From the NCBI RefSeq assembly GCF_002742685.1, contig NZ_PEDM01000001.1:124001-188000 (forward strand): 64,000 nt of DNA, in the 5' to 3' direction. Below the pieces are notes generated by a model. The model had not been told where the DNA came from, did not search any database, and was given only the letters and a program-made list of their open reading frames with translations. The translations under genes were made by a program, and so were the position numbers. Below, in pieces: positions 22,718 through 34,450 of this stretch; within the stretch, counting starts at the first letter, position 1; each line of letters opens with the position of its first letter. Source of the DNA: Anoxybacillus flavithermus. Lineage in GTDB: Bacteria; Bacillota; Bacilli; Bacillales; Anoxybacillaceae.

Positions 22718-23809
22718 TTATGAAATCATCTCCACCATGACGCGATATAAACGTTCTGCGGCATCGCGAATGCCTAATTGAAACGCCGCTTCTTTCATAT
22801 TTGTCAACGTTTGCTCGTCTAACAAGACGCGGTCGATATCGTCAAGCAAACGCGCACCTGTCAATTCGCTTTCTAAACGGACGATCGCTGCTCCCTTTTT
22901 TTCAAGCGCACGCGCATTTTTTTCTTGATGATTATTTGTCACATACGGGCTCGGAATTAAAATACTTGGAATGCCAAGCGCTGTAATTTCTGCAAGCGTC
23001 GTTGCACCTGCACGCGCGACGATGACATCGACTCCGGCCAATACTTCGGGCATATTATGAATAAACGGACGAATGATGACGTTTGATGGATTGCCGACAT
23101 CGTTCACTGCCTTTATTACTTTATCATAATGAACGTCACCTGTAACATATAAAAATTGATACGGTTTTTGTTCAACTTCATGAAGCACTTGTAAAAACGC
23201 CTCATTAATCGGACGGGCGCCGCGACTGCCACCGACAATGAGCACCGTTTTTTTCTTCTCATCTAATCCGAGCAACCGTCTCGCTTCTCGTCCATCTTTT
23301 CCTACGACTTCTGATGCACGCGGGTTTCCTGTTAATACGACTTTTTCACTTGGAAAATATTCCTTTGTTTCTTCGAAGCAAATGGCGACTTTATCGGCAT
23401 AACGGCTTAAAAATGTATTTGTCAATCCCGGAATGCTATTTTGCTCATGAATGATCGTTGGAATACCTAGTTTAGCCGCCGCATACACAACAGGTCCGCA
23501 CACGTATCCCCCTGTGCCGAGCACAACGTCTGGTTTGTATTGTTTCAACAGTTTTTTGCATGCGCGCACACTTTTTATAAAACGCACGACCGTTTTGACG
23601 TTTTCTAATGAAAGACTACGTTTCAATCCGCTAATGTCAATGGCATGAAATGGGATGTTTTCTCTTGGAACGATCGTACTTTCTAACCCTTTTTTTGTCC
23701 CAATATATAATACATCGACGTTTTTGTGTTGTTTTTTTACTTCATGAATAAACGCAAGTGCAGGATAAATATGACCTCCTGTTCCGCCACCACTTACTAC
23801 AATTTTCAT
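22718..23809 (-). CDS. murG: Lipid II synthase MurG (N-acetylglucosaminyltransferase)
   Basis: Peripheral membrane GT-B glycosyltransferase that adds GlcNAc to lipid I to give lipid II. The first glycine loop [13 protein letters not shown] is at residues 7-19. [11 protein letters not shown] and the UDP-sugar site [20 protein letters not shown] are also visible. Length 363 residues. It lies between spoVE and murB, as in B. subtilis. Confidence 0.97.
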   Translation of the reverse strand: MKIVVSGGGTGGHIYPALAFIHEVKKQHKNVDVLYIGTKKGLESTIVPRENIPFHAIDISGLKRSLSLENVKTVVRFIKSVRACKKLLKQYKPDVVLGTGGYVCGPVVYAAAKLGIPTIIHEQNSIPGLTNTFLSRYADKVAICFEETKEYFPSEKVVLTGNPRASEVVGKDGREARRLLGLDEKKKTVLIVGGSRGARPINEAFLQVLHEVEQKPYQFLYVTGDVHYDKVIKAVNDVGNPSNVIIRPFIHNMPEVLAGVDVIVARAGATTLAEITALGIPSILIPSPYVTNNHQEKNARALEKKGAAIVRLESELTGARLLDDIDRVLLDEQTLTNMKEAAFQLGIRDAAERLYRVMVEMIS

Positions 23810-23842
23810 CGTTTTCCCCCCTCATCGAACGTAACAGAAGAA

Positions 23843-23863
23843 GCTGACTTCCGTGAAGTCAGC
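23843..23863 (-). terminator. Hairpin between spoVE and murG
   Basis: Perfect 9-bp stem GCTGACTTC / GAAGTCAGC with a three-base loop just after the spoVE stop, followed by TTCTTCTG. The T tract is weak, so it may be an attenuator or mRNA-processing structure rather than a full terminator. Confidence 0.45.
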
Positions 23864-23865
23864 CT

Positions 23866-24966
23866 TTAATACCGCGCATAACGGCTAATGTTTAACAAGA
23901 CGCCAATCGCCATGAGCATAAGAGTCAATGACGAACCACCGTAACTTAAAAACGGCAACGTAATGCCTGTCACCGGCATTAATCCAGTTACGACTCCAAT
24001 ATTGATCATCACTTGAATGGCAACCATCGCAATGATACCGACAGCTAAAAAACTGCCGTATAAATCAGGAGCTCCTAAAGCGATGCGAATACCGCGCCAA
24101 AGCAATAAACTAAAAAGAAGTAACACAAGCGAACCGCCAAGAAATCCGAGTTCTTCCGCCAAAATAGCAAAAATAAAGTCCGTTTGGGGTTCAGGTAAGT
24201 AAAAAAACTTTTGGCGGCTTTGCCCGAGTCCAAGCCCAAATAGCCCGCCTGGCCCGATCGCATAAAGTGATTGAATGATTTGAAAACCGCTGCCTAGCGG
24301 ATCTTCCCATGGGTTTAAAAATGACGTAATGCGCTTGATGCGATATGGGGCAGATAACACAAGTCCAGCAAACCCTGCCAATCCAAGCAAGCCGAGAACG
24401 AGGAAATGACTCATGCGCGCGCCAGCGACAAAAATCATGACGACGCACGTGCCAACCATGACCGTTCCCGTTCCTAAATCGGGCTGTAACATAATCATTC
24501 CGAATGCAATAAACACGAGCGTTAAAGACGGGAGTAACCCTTGTTTAAATGATGCGATTTTTTTTTGGTTTTCAGATAAGTATTTCGCTAAAAATGCGAT
24601 CATCGCCATTTTCATAAATTCAGATGGCTGAATGGAAAATGCACCAACGCCAATCCAGCTACGCGAACCGTTGCGCACCATGCCGATGCCCGGAATTAAG
24701 ACGAGGACGAGAAGGATAAAACAAACAATAAGCAACACTTTTGCCCACGTGCGCCACGTCCAATAGTCGATGTTCATGAAAAAAAACATCGCAACAATGC
24801 CAACTCCTGCAAACAGCAGCTGGCGTTTAGCAAAGAAAAACGAATCGTGAAACTTGTAATCCGCCCATATGGCGCTAGCGCTATACACCATAACAAGCCC
24901 GATCGCCAACAACGAAAACGTGATGATCATTAACAAAAAATCAGGTGCAGACTTTTTTCCATGCAA
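23866..24966 (-). CDS. spoVE: Sporulation SEDS glycosyltransferase SpoVE
   Basis: Polytopic SEDS-family peptidoglycan polymerase needed for spore cortex synthesis; it partners the transpeptidase SpoVD encoded nearby. About ten membrane segments are visible, with family motifs NGSRSWIGVGAFSIQPSEF-like (around residues 105-123) and SYGGSSLTLM near the C-terminus. The TTG at 24966 is chosen because GAGGTG lies seven bases upstream; the 366-residue product then equals B. subtilis SpoVE in length. A vegetative FtsW is encoded at the right edge, which supports this being the sporulation paralogue. Confidence 0.94.
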   Translation of the reverse strand: MHGKKSAPDFLLMIITFSLLAIGLVMVYSASAIWADYKFHDSFFFAKRQLLFAGVGIVAMFFFMNIDYWTWRTWAKVLLIVCFILLVLVLIPGIGMVRNGSRSWIGVGAFSIQPSEFMKMAMIAFLAKYLSENQKKIASFKQGLLPSLTLVFIAFGMIMLQPDLGTGTVMVGTCVVMIFVAGARMSHFLVLGLLGLAGFAGLVLSAPYRIKRITSFLNPWEDPLGSGFQIIQSLYAIGPGGLFGLGLGQSRQKFFYLPEPQTDFIFAILAEELGFLGGSLVLLLFSLLLWRGIRIALGAPDLYGSFLAVGIIAMVAIQVMINIGVVTGLMPVTGITLPFLSYGGSSLTLMLMAIGVLLNISRYARY

Positions 24967-24998
24967 TGCGGAACACCTCAATTTACTTAAAATTCGTC

Positions 24999-26333
24999 TT
25001 ATTTAAGCTTATGCACCGCATGTACAAACATGTCCCCACGTTGTTCGAAAGTTTTATATTGATCCCAACTTGCACACGCCGGAGAAAGTAAAATGACATC
25101 GCCCGATGACGACCATTCATATGCGGCAAAAGCTGCTTGTTCCACATTATCGACACGTTTCACTCGCTGTATTCCTGCTTCGCGCGCAATGCGTTCAATT
25201 TTTGGCGCTGTCTGTCCGAACGTAATGACGGCTTTCACATGTTTGAAGTAAGGCAGTAACTCGTCAAACTCGTTGCCGCGATCTAATCCACCGGCCAGTA
25301 AAATGACCGGCTCATGAAAAGCGCTTAACGCTTTTTGTGTCGCTAATATGTTTGTCGCTTTCGAGTCGTTATAAAATTTTCGTCCATTAATTTCAGCGAC
25401 AAACTGCAAGCGATGAGGAACGCCTGTAAACGTCGTTAATACGCGGCGAATCGAGTCGTTGTCTGCACCTGCAAGTTTCGTTGCGGCAACAGCGGCTAAT
25501 ATGTTTTCGAGATTGTGCGTTCCGCGTAGTGCCACATCTGTGATGTCGATGATGCGCTCGTCGTGAAAATAAATGGCTCCTTCTTTCACCGTTGCCCCAT
25601 GCGATAATGGCGTTTTCACAGAAAACGGCACTTTTTGCGCGCGGCTTTTTTCAGCTAATTGCATGACGATTGGATCATCTGCATTGACGACAGCATAGTC
25701 CGTTTCTGTTTGGTTTTTAAAAATGTTTCCTTTTGCTTCTGCGTACGCTTCTTTCGTGCCGTGATAATCTAAATGCGCATCGAAAATATTTAACAACACC
25801 GCGATGTGCGGACGAAAGCGAATCGTTCCGAGCAGTTGGAACGAAGATAATTCCATCACGATCATATTATCTTTTGTCGCATGTTTTGCAACGTCGCATG
25901 CCACTGTCCCAATATTTCCTGCAATTAACGGTCGACGTTTCGCTTCTTGCAACATGTGATAAATCAAGGTCGTTGTCGTCGTTTTTCCGTTTGAACCTGT
26001 AATGCCGATAATAGGAGCTTGTGACGTTTCGTACGCAATTTCTACTTCCGTAATGATCGGAATATGTTTGTCGAGCGCTTTTTGAACGAGCACGTTTGAG
26101 TACGGAATGCCGGGATTTTTTACGACAAAATCAAACGGCTCATCAAGCAACTCAAGTGGATGCCCGCCGCATACGAGACGGACGCCAAGCGCTTCTAACT
26201 CTTGCTTTTCTTGCTCACTCGGTTCATTGCGGTCGTTGACGACGACATCGGCGCCGAGCTCACGAAGCCGTTTCGCCGCTGCCCATCCGCTTTTTGCTAA
26301 ACCTAATACGAACACTTTTTTTCCGTTATACAT
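24999..26333 (-). CDS. murD: UDP-N-acetylmuramoyl-L-alanine:D-glutamate ligase
   Basis: ATP-dependent Mur ligase that adds D-Glu to UDP-MurNAc-Ala. The ATP loop GSNGKTTT is at residues 113-120, followed by MELSSFQL and [12 protein letters not shown] longer frame begins at GTG, but GAGGTG is eight bases before the ATG at 26333, giving [11 protein letters not shown]. The ATG overlaps the mraY stop by one base. Confidence 0.97.
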   Translation of the reverse strand: MYNGKKVFVLGLAKSGWAAAKRLRELGADVVVNDRNEPSEQEKQELEALGVRLVCGGHPLELLDEPFDFVVKNPGIPYSNVLVQKALDKHIPIITEVEIAYETSQAPIIGITGSNGKTTTTTLIYHMLQEAKRRPLIAGNIGTVACDVAKHATKDNMIVMELSSFQLLGTIRFRPHIAVLLNIFDAHLDYHGTKEAYAEAKGNIFKNQTETDYAVVNADDPIVMQLAEKSRAQKVPFSVKTPLSHGATVKEGAIYFHDERIIDITDVALRGTHNLENILAAVAATKLAGADNDSIRRVLTTFTGVPHRLQFVAEINGRKFYNDSKATNILATQKALSAFHEPVILLAGGLDRGNEFDELLPYFKHVKAVITFGQTAPKIERIAREAGIQRVKRVDNVEQAAFAAYEWSSSGDVILLSPACASWDQYKTFEQRGDMFVHAVHKLK

Positions 26334-27307
26334 TATACCCACACCTCAATATAAATTCCTAAGATGGCAAACAATAAGCCGACTGCCCAAAACGTCACGA
26401 CAACGCGCCACTCCGACCAGCCGATTAACTCGTAATGATGATGCAACGGACTCATACGAAACACGCGTTTCCCTGTCGTTTTAAACGAAATGACTTGAAT
26501 GATGACCGATAACGTTTCAATGACGAATACGCCACCGATAATCACCAATAATATTTCAAGTTTCGTTAAAATCGCAATGGCGACAATCGCCCCGCCAAGC
26601 GCAAGCGAACCAGTATCACCCATAAACACTTTAGCAGGGTGTGCGTTAAAGACGAGAAATCCAAGCACAGCCCCGACGACAGCAACGCTAAAAATGGCGA
26701 TGTCGTATTGCCCTTGATTCCATGCTAATACAGCATATGCACCAAAAGCAATTGCCGCTGTTCCTGCTAGCAACCCGTCTAAGCCGTCCGTTAGATTAAC
26801 TGCATTCGATCCGCCAACAAGCATAAAAATAATAAGCAAAATATACGCAGCGCCTAAATCGACGGAAACGTTCGTACCTGGGATCGAAACGACCGTTGAA
26901 ATGCTGTAATGTTGAAAGAAAAAGTAAAAAATGAGCGCAATCAATAATTGTCCTGCTAGTTTTTGTTTGCTCGTTAAACCAAGGTTACGTTTCATGACAA
27001 CTTTAATGAAGTCATCAACAAAACCGAGCAATCCGTAGCCAAGCGTCACAAACAACAATAAATATGTTTGGGGTGTCCGTTCAAAAAATATATCGCTCAT
27101 CATAAACGTTGTAATGGAAAGCGATAATAAAATCATTAATCCGCCCATCGTTGGCGTCCCTGATTTTTTTTGATGAGATTTTGGGCCTTCTTCACGAATA
27201 CTTTGCCCGAACTTCAATCGCCTTAAAAATGGAATAAAAATGGGCGATAACACAACTGTGATGATAAAGGCAAGCCCTGCCGTAAACAAAATGACTTTTT
27301 CGTTCAT
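26333..27307 (-). CDS. mraY: Phospho-MurNAc-pentapeptide transferase MraY
   Basis: Ten-helix membrane enzyme that transfers phospho-MurNAc-pentapeptide to undecaprenyl phosphate, forming lipid I. Family motifs NLTDGLDGL (magnesium-binding aspartates), [12 protein letters not shown] and [11 protein letters not shown] are present. Normal 324 residues. It lies between murE and murD. Confidence 0.98.
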   Translation of the reverse strand: MNEKVILFTAGLAFIITVVLSPIFIPFLRRLKFGQSIREEGPKSHQKKSGTPTMGGLMILLSLSITTFMMSDIFFERTPQTYLLLFVTLGYGLLGFVDDFIKVVMKRNLGLTSKQKLAGQLLIALIFYFFFQHYSISTVVSIPGTNVSVDLGAAYILLIIFMLVGGSNAVNLTDGLDGLLAGTAAIAFGAYAVLAWNQGQYDIAIFSVAVVGAVLGFLVFNAHPAKVFMGDTGSLALGGAIVAIAILTKLEILLVIIGGVFVIETLSVIIQVISFKTTGKRVFRMSPLHHHYELIGWSEWRVVVTFWAVGLLFAILGIYIEVWV

Positions 27308-27330
27308 GATCGTTGCACCTTCCCCATCTT

Positions 27331-28797
27331 CTATTGATCTTTTCTTCGTTGAATAGCTTCGCGTGCGACGACACGATCATCAAAATAGAACACATCTTTC
27401 CCGATGATTTGATACGTCTCATGCCCTTTTCCAGCAATTAAAACGATATCGTCTTTTTCAGCGTGCTCAATCGCATATGTAATCGCCTCTTTTCGATCGA
27501 CAATGCATACGACGTCTTCAGCTACGCCTTGTTTCATGTCGTTTAAAATGGCAATCGGGTCTTCTGAGCGCGGATTATCCGATGTAAAAATCGGGACATC
27601 GCTATATTTGACAGCGATTTGCGCCATCAATGGACGCTTCGTCCGATCGCGATCCCCGCCGCAGCCGACTACGACGAATATGCGCTTTTTGGCAAACTGC
27701 CGAATCGTTTGCAATACGTTTTCTAAACTATCTGGCGTATGAGCGTAATCAACGATGACGGTAAACGGTTGACCGGCATCAACGACTTCAAAACGCCCCG
27801 AAACACCTTCGATGTCAGCAATGGCTTCCACAATCGTACGAAGCGGAATGTTTGATACGAGGCAAGCGCCCACCGCGGCTAATAAATTATATACATTAAA
27901 CATGCCAATGAGCTTCGTTTTCACTTGTACGATTTCATTCGGGGTCACAAGTTGAAATGTTGTACCGCTCGTTGTTATTTCAATATGTTTCGCCATAATG
28001 TCGCTTTTATGATGAATGCCGTACGTCACGACTGTTGCTGCTGTGCTTTTTTTATATTCTTCTGAGGCAGCATCGTCAGCATTCAGTATTGCAAACTTCG
28101 GACGTTGATGATCAAAACGATTGCCGAGTTGTGCAAACAGAAGTCCTTTCGACCAACGATAATGCTCCATCGTTTGATGATAGTCTAAATGGTCCTGCGT
28201 TAAATTGGTAAACACAGCAACATCAAAATCGCACCCGTGTACTCTTCCCATATGTAGCGCATGTGACGATACTTCCATCGCAGCGATGTCCACGTGCGCG
28301 TCAACCATTTTACGAAACATTTTTTGTAAAACGAGCGATTCAGGTGTTGTATTTTTTACATCATACGTTTCATCACCAATTTTCATGTTAATCGTGCCGA
28401 TGAGTCCGGTTTTTTTCCCAGCGTGACGACATATACGTTCAATTAAGTGCGTCGTCGTCGTTTTTCCGTTCGTTCCTGTCACACCAATTAAATGAAGCTG
28501 ATGCGTCGGTTGGCCGTAAAACGTATCAGCTAACACCGCTAACGCACGGCGGCTATCATTCACGTAAATGACCGGTACAGGCAATGTGAGCGGTTTTTCT
28601 GCCACGACTGCAACTGCTCCGCGCGCCACAGCTTGTTCAGCAAAATCGTGCCCATCTACTGTAAATCCTTTGATACAAACAAATAATGAGCCTTGTTTGA
28701 CTTCCCTTGAATCCATGTCGATCGATGTAATCGTTGGATTTTCTGTTACAAGTGGGGTAAAGCTATGTAAATGTTGAAGTAATGTTTGTAACTTCAT
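27331..28797 (-). CDS. murE: UDP-MurNAc-tripeptide ligase MurE (meso-diaminopimelate type)
   Basis: Adds the third residue of the stem peptide. The ATP loop [10 protein letters not shown] is at 108-117. The motif DNPR (residues 407-410) indicates specificity for meso-diaminopimelate, the expected residue in Bacillus peptidoglycan. The frame extends 16 codons upstream, but AAGGAACGATCGGT precedes the ATG at 28797 and gives MKLQTLLQH (488 residues). Confidence 0.97.
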   Translation of the reverse strand: MKLQTLLQHLHSFTPLVTENPTITSIDMDSREVKQGSLFVCIKGFTVDGHDFAEQAVARGAVAVVAEKPLTLPVPVIYVNDSRRALAVLADTFYGQPTHQLHLIGVTGTNGKTTTTHLIERICRHAGKKTGLIGTINMKIGDETYDVKNTTPESLVLQKMFRKMVDAHVDIAAMEVSSHALHMGRVHGCDFDVAVFTNLTQDHLDYHQTMEHYRWSKGLLFAQLGNRFDHQRPKFAILNADDAASEEYKKSTAATVVTYGIHHKSDIMAKHIEITTSGTTFQLVTPNEIVQVKTKLIGMFNVYNLLAAVGACLVSNIPLRTIVEAIADIEGVSGRFEVVDAGQPFTVIVDYAHTPDSLENVLQTIRQFAKKRIFVVVGCGGDRDRTKRPLMAQIAVKYSDVPIFTSDNPRSEDPIAILNDMKQGVAEDVVCIVDRKEAITYAIEHAEKDDIVLIAGKGHETYQIIGKDVFYFDDRVVAREAIQRRKDQ

Positions 28798-28832
28798 ACC
28801 GATCGTTCCTTTCTTTATTACTATATAAACAG

Positions 28833-28866
28833 AAAAAGAAGCCATGAGGATACTCCCTCTAGGCTT
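28833..28866 (-). terminator. Terminator-like hairpin after spoVD
   Basis: Bipartite stem AAGCC...GAGG / CCTC...GGCTT around GAGTAT at the end of spoVD, followed by CTTTTTCTG on the minus strand. It would reduce readthrough from the sporulation gene spoVD into murE. Confidence 0.6.
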
Positions 28867-30782
28867 TACCGTTTCGTTCCAAAATAAACCCGGATCGTTG
28901 CTCCTTCTTTCACTTTAACTCCAGGCTTCGGAGCCTGTTCAACGACTGTATCGCCTTCGCCACTACCATCTAATTTTAAGTGAAAAAGTTGCTGTTGCAA
29001 ATCTTTTTTTGTTAAACCGATTAAATTTGGCACTTCTACATAGCGTGGATCAAGCCATGTCGTTTCTTTTTCAATTTGCTGTTTGCGCGGTTTGACACCG
29101 AGCGCGCGTAAACTATCTTCCATGATGTTTCCAACAATCGGGGCAGCAACAACGCCACCAAATTGCACCGTTCCTTTCGGATTGTCGACCGCCACATAGA
29201 CAACAATTTGTGGATCGTCCGCTGGCGCAAAGCCGATAAATGAAACGATGTGATTGTCTTTTAAATATTGACCGTCTTTTGCTTTTTGAGCTGTTCCCGT
29301 TTTTCCGCCGACGCGATATCCATCGACAAACGCTCCCTTCCCTGTTCCTTGCGCTACAACGCTTTCAAGCGCATAACGAATTTGTTTTGACGTTTCCTCG
29401 GAAATAACCCTTCTTTTCGCTTTTGGCGTTTGTCGTTGGATCACTTCTCCTGTGACCGGATCAAGCCATTCTTTTGCAATATAAGGTTGGTATAAAATCC
29501 CTCCATTTACCGCAGCGGCGACCGCCGCCACTTGTTGAATCGGCGTGACAGCTACCCCTTGACCGAAAGCGGTCGTTGCTTGTTCGACCGGTCCGACACG
29601 ATGAAGTGGAAACAAAATACCTTTTCCTTCTCCTTGTAAATCAATGCCCGTTTTTTCACCGAAACCAAATGCCCGAATATATTCGAATAGTTTTTCTTTA
29701 CCGAGCCGGTCACCGAGTTCTACAAATCCGGGGTTGCAAGAGTTTTGGACAACTTCAAGAAACGTTTGATCGCCATGCCCCCCACGTTTCCAACAGTGAA
29801 GTGTCGCTCCAGCAACTTTGACATATCCCGGGTCGTAAAAATGTTCTTTCAATAAATCAACTTTTTTTTCTTCTAAAGCTGCCGCAAGCGTAATAATTTT
29901 AAACGTTGATCCCGGTTCGTACGTGCTCCAAATGGGCAAATTGCGGTTAAAAATTTCAGGTGGCACGTTTTGAAAGTCAGCGGGATCAAATGTCGGACGG
30001 CTTGCCATCCCTAAAATTTCACCGTTGTTTGGATTCATCGCAATCGCAATGATTCCGTCGGGGCGATACGTTGCTTCTGCAATCGTTAGTTCTCGTTCTA
30101 AAATCGTTTGTATACGTGTATCGATTGTCAATTTTAAATCAAGTCCATCGACCGGTGGCGTATACGCGTCCGCCATCCCTGGCATGCGCTTTCCTTTCGC
30201 ATCGGAATAAAATTGAACAGAACCTGGCTTGCCGCTCAACTGCTTATCGTAATAAAGCTCAAGCCCCATCAATCCTTGGTTGTCAATGCCGGCAAAACCA
30301 AGCACATGCGATAAATAACTTCCGAACGGATAATAACGTTTCGAGTCTTCAGCAATGTATACACCTTTCATCCCTAAGTCGCGAATTTGTTTCGCTTGCT
30401 CGTTTGAAATTTTGCGTCCTTCTGGATGAATACGTTCAATTGATGTTTTTTTCGTCACATGTTTATACGCTTTTTCTTCTGACATGTGTAATATGCGCGC
30501 GAGCTCTTTCGCTACTTCCGACGGGTTTTCAATTTGTCTTGGGACGACGAGCACGGATGGGGCACTCATATTTGTTGCTAAGGGTACCCCGTTACGATCG
30601 ACGATTTCTCCACGCTCTGGCTCAAACGGGATGTTTCGACTCCATAAATCTTTCGCCCGCTCTGTTAACATATCTCCTAAAACGAATTGCACATAACCGA
30701 GACGAATGTCAATAATCGCAAAAATGAAAAATCCGATCAGCAAAACGGTCGTCAACCGTTTTCGAACAGTTACTGCACGCAT
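28866..30782 (-). CDS. spoVD: Sporulation-specific penicillin-binding protein SpoVD
   Basis: Class B transpeptidase for spore cortex synthesis, partner of SpoVE. One N-terminal membrane helix (about residues 10-33) is followed by the dimerisation domain and the transpeptidase domain, with the active-site motifs STFK (Ser292), SCN (348-350) and KTG (494-496). The SCN cysteine is a sporulation-specific feature: in B. subtilis a SpoVD active-site-proximal cysteine pair is kept reduced by StoA. One PASTA domain lies at about 580-637. Length 638 residues. Confidence 0.96.
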   Translation of the reverse strand: MRAVTVRKRLTTVLLIGFFIFAIIDIRLGYVQFVLGDMLTERAKDLWSRNIPFEPERGEIVDRNGVPLATNMSAPSVLVVPRQIENPSEVAKELARILHMSEEKAYKHVTKKTSIERIHPEGRKISNEQAKQIRDLGMKGVYIAEDSKRYYPFGSYLSHVLGFAGIDNQGLMGLELYYDKQLSGKPGSVQFYSDAKGKRMPGMADAYTPPVDGLDLKLTIDTRIQTILERELTIAEATYRPDGIIAIAMNPNNGEILGMASRPTFDPADFQNVPPEIFNRNLPIWSTYEPGSTFKIITLAAALEEKKVDLLKEHFYDPGYVKVAGATLHCWKRGGHGDQTFLEVVQNSCNPGFVELGDRLGKEKLFEYIRAFGFGEKTGIDLQGEGKGILFPLHRVGPVEQATTAFGQGVAVTPIQQVAAVAAAVNGGILYQPYIAKEWLDPVTGEVIQRQTPKAKRRVISEETSKQIRYALESVVAQGTGKGAFVDGYRVGGKTGTAQKAKDGQYLKDNHIVSFIGFAPADDPQIVVYVAVDNPKGTVQFGGVVAAPIVGNIMEDSLRALGVKPRKQQIEKETTWLDPRYVEVPNLIGLTKKDLQQQLFHLKLDGSGEGDTVVEQAPKPGVKVKEGATIRVYFGTKR

Positions 30783-30846
30783 ATAGCGGAACCTCCTTAT
30801 ATGTTTCGGCTCGTTCCACTATATGCTTGTACCGTTTCATATAGAA

Positions 30847-33024
30847 CTAATCGACCGGACCGTCTGTTTCTTGTTGTTCTGTTTCGGTTTGTTGTTTTTC
30901 ATCCATTTCTGATGGTTTCGCCAGTTCGACAATCATATAGTCGTTTCGTTTGACGACTGATCCCGGCGTAATACTTTGCCTAAATACGTATCCGCTTCCG
31001 ATAAAGCTTGGCTTTAACTGCAACAGTTCCGCAAGCTTCATGACATCGCGCAACGACCAGCCCGTGACATCTGGCATCATTGCATCCCCATCCGTTTGTA
31101 GCAACACGCGATCTGGCACAACGACGTGTTCGCCTGCTTTTGGAAATTGCGCATGCACTTTCGTTCCTTTTCCGATAATGGTTACATGTAACCCTTGTTT
31201 TTTCAATGACTGCGTGGCTTGTTCAACCGAATGACCGACATACGAAGGAAGGGCGATGCTTTTTTCTTTTTTCACTCGTTTTTTCTGAACGGTTGGTTGA
31301 ATGTTTAAATATTGTAGACTACTTTTCATAACAGAATTAAAAATCATCGATACAGGTGCTGCCCCTGTTTCCGTATATGAAATGTTCGGTTGTTGCACAG
31401 CAACATACATAATTAAGCGCGGATTTTCACGCGGTGCCATCCCTAAAAATGAAAAAATGTAGTTTTGATGACCGGTTAAGTATCCGCCTTTTGGGTCTGG
31501 AATTTGTGCTGTTCCTGTTTTCCCTGCGACGCGATAGCCTTCAATTTGATACGGACGCCCTGTTCCTTTCTCAGATGTGACGACCGTTTCTAAAATGTCT
31601 AATACTTTTTCAGCTGTTTCTTTTGAAATCGGCGTATCAACAACGGTCGGCTCGTGCTTCATCACTGTTTTTCCTGTGTTTTCGTCAACAATGCGATCGA
31701 CAACGTACGGTTTCATCATTTTCCCACCGTTTGCGATGGCGGTTGCTGCTTGAATTTGTTGAATCGGTGTGACCGACGTTCCTTGTCCGAACCCTGTCGT
31801 CACTTTTTCGATCGGATAACGATATAAAATGTTTCCTGTTTTTTCACCCGGCAACTCAATGCCTGTTGGCTCGTTAAAATGGAAACGATGCAAATATTGC
31901 AAAAAGCGATCTTCCCCTAATTTTTCCTGTACAATTTTTGCGAATGCGACGTTTGATGAACGTTGCACCCCTTCAAGAAACGTAATTTTGCCCCATCCTA
32001 CTTTATTATGGTCGCGAATGCGATGGGGGCCGACTTGATAAGAACCGGATTGATACGTCTCGTTCGCTTGAAACACCCCTTCATTCACCGCAGCAGCAAG
32101 CGTGAAAATTTTCATCGTTGATCCTGGCTCATACGGATACGAAATCGCATCGTTAAAATAGTTTTCAATGTTTCGCTTGTTCGGATCAAAACTCGGGCGG
32201 GTGCTCATCGCTAAAATCGCTCCTGTTTTCGGGTCGGCGACAATGGCAATGATTTTTTTCGGCTCATATTGTTTTTCAACGGCATTCATCGCGTCTTCTA
32301 AAAACGTTTGAATATGTTTATCGATCGTTAAATAAATGTTTTTACCGTTTTGCGGTGGAACGATTTGTTCATCTGCATACGGGAGTTTAAACCCTTTTGG
32401 GTCGCTTTCATACTTGATCTCCCCGTCTTTTTCTTTCAGCTGCTCGTTAAACTGCTTTTCAATGCCCATTTTTCCTTCCGCTTGTTTCGTTGCTTCATCT
32501 TTTTGGGCATAGCCAACAACGTACGAAGCAAATGTACCGTTCGGGTAAAATCGTTTTGAGTCACGTACAAAAGTAATACCTGGAAGCTTTAGCTCCTCAA
32601 TTTTTTGCTTTACCGTTTGACTAATGCCGCGGCCGTTCGGGCCGAACTCAACTTGCTTCGCCTTCTTTTTTAAAATGCGCTCGACGTCCGCCACGTCCAT
32701 TTTTAATAGTGGCGCTAGCTTTTGCGCTGTTTTTTCAGGATCGGTCACATGTTGCGGCATGTCCGGATCGAGAATGGCAGCAACCGTATATGAAGGAATG
32801 TCTTCAGCGATTACTTCTCCGTCTCGATCAAAAATCGTTCCGCGCTTTGCTTCAAGCGTGTGTTTTTTGAAATAACGTTTTTGCGCCTCGACCGCTAACA
32901 CTTGTCCATCCGCAACACCTGTAGCTTGTAAATAAACGAAACGTCCAAACAATATAAAAAAGAGCAAGCTAAAAAAACCGAAACATATAGCTGCTCCTCT
33001 ATGTGTATGTTTATGCTTTCTCAT
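30847..33024 (-). CDS. pbpB: Penicillin-binding protein 2B, division transpeptidase
   Basis: Class B transpeptidase required for septal peptidoglycan synthesis; works with FtsW, FtsL and DivIB. A short basic N-terminus and one membrane helix (about 13-33) lead to the dimerisation domain and the catalytic domain, with STMK (Ser302), SSN (356-358) and KTG (502-504). Two PASTA repeats follow (about 588-710), then an acidic Gln/Glu-rich tail. Length 725 residues. It begins six bases after ftsL. Confidence 0.97.
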   Translation of the reverse strand: MRKHKHTHRGAAICFGFFSLLFFILFGRFVYLQATGVADGQVLAVEAQKRYFKKHTLEAKRGTIFDRDGEVIAEDIPSYTVAAILDPDMPQHVTDPEKTAQKLAPLLKMDVADVERILKKKAKQVEFGPNGRGISQTVKQKIEELKLPGITFVRDSKRFYPNGTFASYVVGYAQKDEATKQAEGKMGIEKQFNEQLKEKDGEIKYESDPKGFKLPYADEQIVPPQNGKNIYLTIDKHIQTFLEDAMNAVEKQYEPKKIIAIVADPKTGAILAMSTRPSFDPNKRNIENYFNDAISYPYEPGSTMKIFTLAAAVNEGVFQANETYQSGSYQVGPHRIRDHNKVGWGKITFLEGVQRSSNVAFAKIVQEKLGEDRFLQYLHRFHFNEPTGIELPGEKTGNILYRYPIEKVTTGFGQGTSVTPIQQIQAATAIANGGKMMKPYVVDRIVDENTGKTVMKHEPTVVDTPISKETAEKVLDILETVVTSEKGTGRPYQIEGYRVAGKTGTAQIPDPKGGYLTGHQNYIFSFLGMAPRENPRLIMYVAVQQPNISYTETGAAPVSMIFNSVMKSSLQYLNIQPTVQKKRVKKEKSIALPSYVGHSVEQATQSLKKQGLHVTIIGKGTKVHAQFPKAGEHVVVPDRVLLQTDGDAMMPDVTGWSLRDVMKLAELLQLKPSFIGSGYVFRQSITPGSVVKRNDYMIVELAKPSEMDEKQQTETEQQETDGPVD

Positions 33025-33030
33025 TCGGCA

Positions 33031-33393
33031 TCAGTCCTGCACAACTTTTACGTTATTTTCGTTTAATGTAAGGCCGAGTTCTTTCGCTTTCGCTAAAATG
33101 CGTTCGTATGTGCTTAACTCTTGTACTTGCACGTATAAATCGCGGTTTCGTTTTTCTTGCTCTTCAATGTTCATTTGCAACTGTTGCACTTCTTTATTGA
33201 CATGATAAATGGTAAATTGATTCGAAATGATCGTAACGCTACTATATAGCGTAAAGGCGAGAAACGAAACAAATACGATTTTTTCTCCAAAAGTCCAACG
33301 TATGTTCCGTTTCTGTTTCTTTCTCGGCATACGTTGCACGTGTTGTTCTTGTTGTACTTGTTGTACTTTTTGTTGAATACGAACAGCAGCCAT
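33031..33393 (-). CDS. ftsL: Cell-division protein FtsL
   Basis: Small bitopic protein, unstable in B. subtilis, that joins DivIB and DivIC at the septum. A basic cytoplasmic segment (to about residue 35) with a Gln/Val-rich beginning is followed by one membrane helix (37-58) and an extracellular leucine-zipper coiled coil (60-110). Length 120 residues. Position between rsmH and pbpB is diagnostic because the sequence itself is poorly conserved. Confidence 0.94.
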   Translation of the reverse strand: MAAVRIQQKVQQVQQEQHVQRMPRKKQKRNIRWTFGEKIVFVSFLAFTLYSSVTIISNQFTIYHVNKEVQQLQMNIEEQEKRNRDLYVQVQELSTYERILAKAKELGLTLNENNVKVVQD

Positions 33394-33410
33394 ATAACTT
33401 TCCCCCTTTT

Positions 33411-34343
33411 TTACAGTTTTTCAGCAATACGCAGTTTCGCAGAGCGTGCGCGGTGATTATGTTGCAATTCTTCTTCGGACGGAACGATCGGTTTTTTTGT
33501 AATGATTTTTAATTTCGGCTTATACTCATCTGGAATGATCGGCAATCCAGGCGGCAAGTGCGGCGTTTCACTTGCTTGTTTAAACGCGAGCTTACAAATG
33601 CGATCTTCAAGCGAATGGAACGTAATGACGCTAATTCTTCCCCCGGGCTTTAATAGATCAATCGCTTGTTCAATCGCTTCTTCAAATGCGCGCAATTCGT
33701 CGTTGACCGCAATGCGAATCGCTTGGAACACGCGCTTTGCCGGATGGCCTCCGGTGCGACGCGCTGGTGCCGGAATCGCTTCTTTAATGATTTCTGCAAG
33801 CTCCGTCGTCGTTTCAATTGGCTTTTGCTTGCGCGTTTGCTCAATTTTACGAGCGATCGCTTTTGAAAACTTTTCTTCGCCATATTGGAAGAAAATTTTC
33901 ACAAGTTGCTCATACGGCCATGTGTTGACAACGTCGTATGCTGTTAATGTTTGGTCGCGGTCCATGCGCATATCGAGCGGCGCCTCATGTTGATAACTAA
34001 AGCCGCGTTCGGGCATATCTAACTGCGGTGATGATACGCCGAGATCGAATAAAATGCCATCGACTTCATGCACACCGTAAAGCGCTAGCTGTTGTTTCAA
34101 ATAGCGGAAGTTGCTTTTAATGATCGTAAACTGTCCGCTATATCGTTCGAGCTTTTGCTGTGCATGACGAATCGCCACATCATCTTGATCGAAGGCAAAC
34201 AATCGTCCTTCTGGCGATAATTGCGATAACAAATATTCGCTATGTCCAGCTCCACCGAGCGTACAATCTACATATGTACCATCTTTTTTAATATTTAATC
34301 CGTCAACTGTCTCTTTTAATAATACGGTTACATGATGAAACAA
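33411..34343 (-). CDS. rsmH: 16S rRNA m4C1402 methyltransferase RsmH (MraW)
   Basis: SAM-dependent N4-methyltransferase acting on C1402 in the ribosomal P site. The SAM-binding motif [13 protein letters not shown] and the signatures [13 protein letters not shown] and [14 protein letters not shown] are visible. The longest frame begins at a GTG embedded in the AGGTAGGTG ribosome-binding region; the TTG at 34343, seven bases after AGGTG, gives MFHHVTVLL, aligning with relatives (310 residues). It is normally the second gene of the cluster after mraZ, but no mraZ precedes it here. Confidence 0.95.
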   Translation of the reverse strand: MFHHVTVLLKETVDGLNIKKDGTYVDCTLGGAGHSEYLLSQLSPEGRLFAFDQDDVAIRHAQQKLERYSGQFTIIKSNFRYLKQQLALYGVHEVDGILFDLGVSSPQLDMPERGFSYQHEAPLDMRMDRDQTLTAYDVVNTWPYEQLVKIFFQYGEEKFSKAIARKIEQTRKQKPIETTTELAEIIKEAIPAPARRTGGHPAKRVFQAIRIAVNDELRAFEEAIEQAIDLLKPGGRISVITFHSLEDRICKLAFKQASETPHLPPGLPIIPDEYKPKLKIITKKPIVPSEEELQHNHRARSAKLRIAEKL

Positions 34344-34352
34344 TGATGTCAC

Positions 34353-34450
34353 CTACCTAAACAACATATACGTAAAATGAGTGCAATTGTATTGTACCAT
34401 CATTTCACAAAATTCACTACTTACTTCCGAACTATTCTATTGTATACAAA
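34353..34450 (-). promoter_or_regulatory. Non-coding leader/promoter region of the division cluster
   Basis: This stretch separates rsmH from the bshC terminator where mraZ is normally found. No frame encodes a MraZ-like protein. A TACAAT (-10 type, 34391-34396 on the minus strand) is present with only a weak -35 candidate about 18 bases upstream. MraZ-type TGGG repeats were not seen. Confidence 0.45.

Noticed and set aside
30071-30715. 214-codon plus-strand frame opposite spoVD
   Set aside because: It lies wholly antisense to the conserved spoVD coding region with no start signals; a shadow of codon bias.
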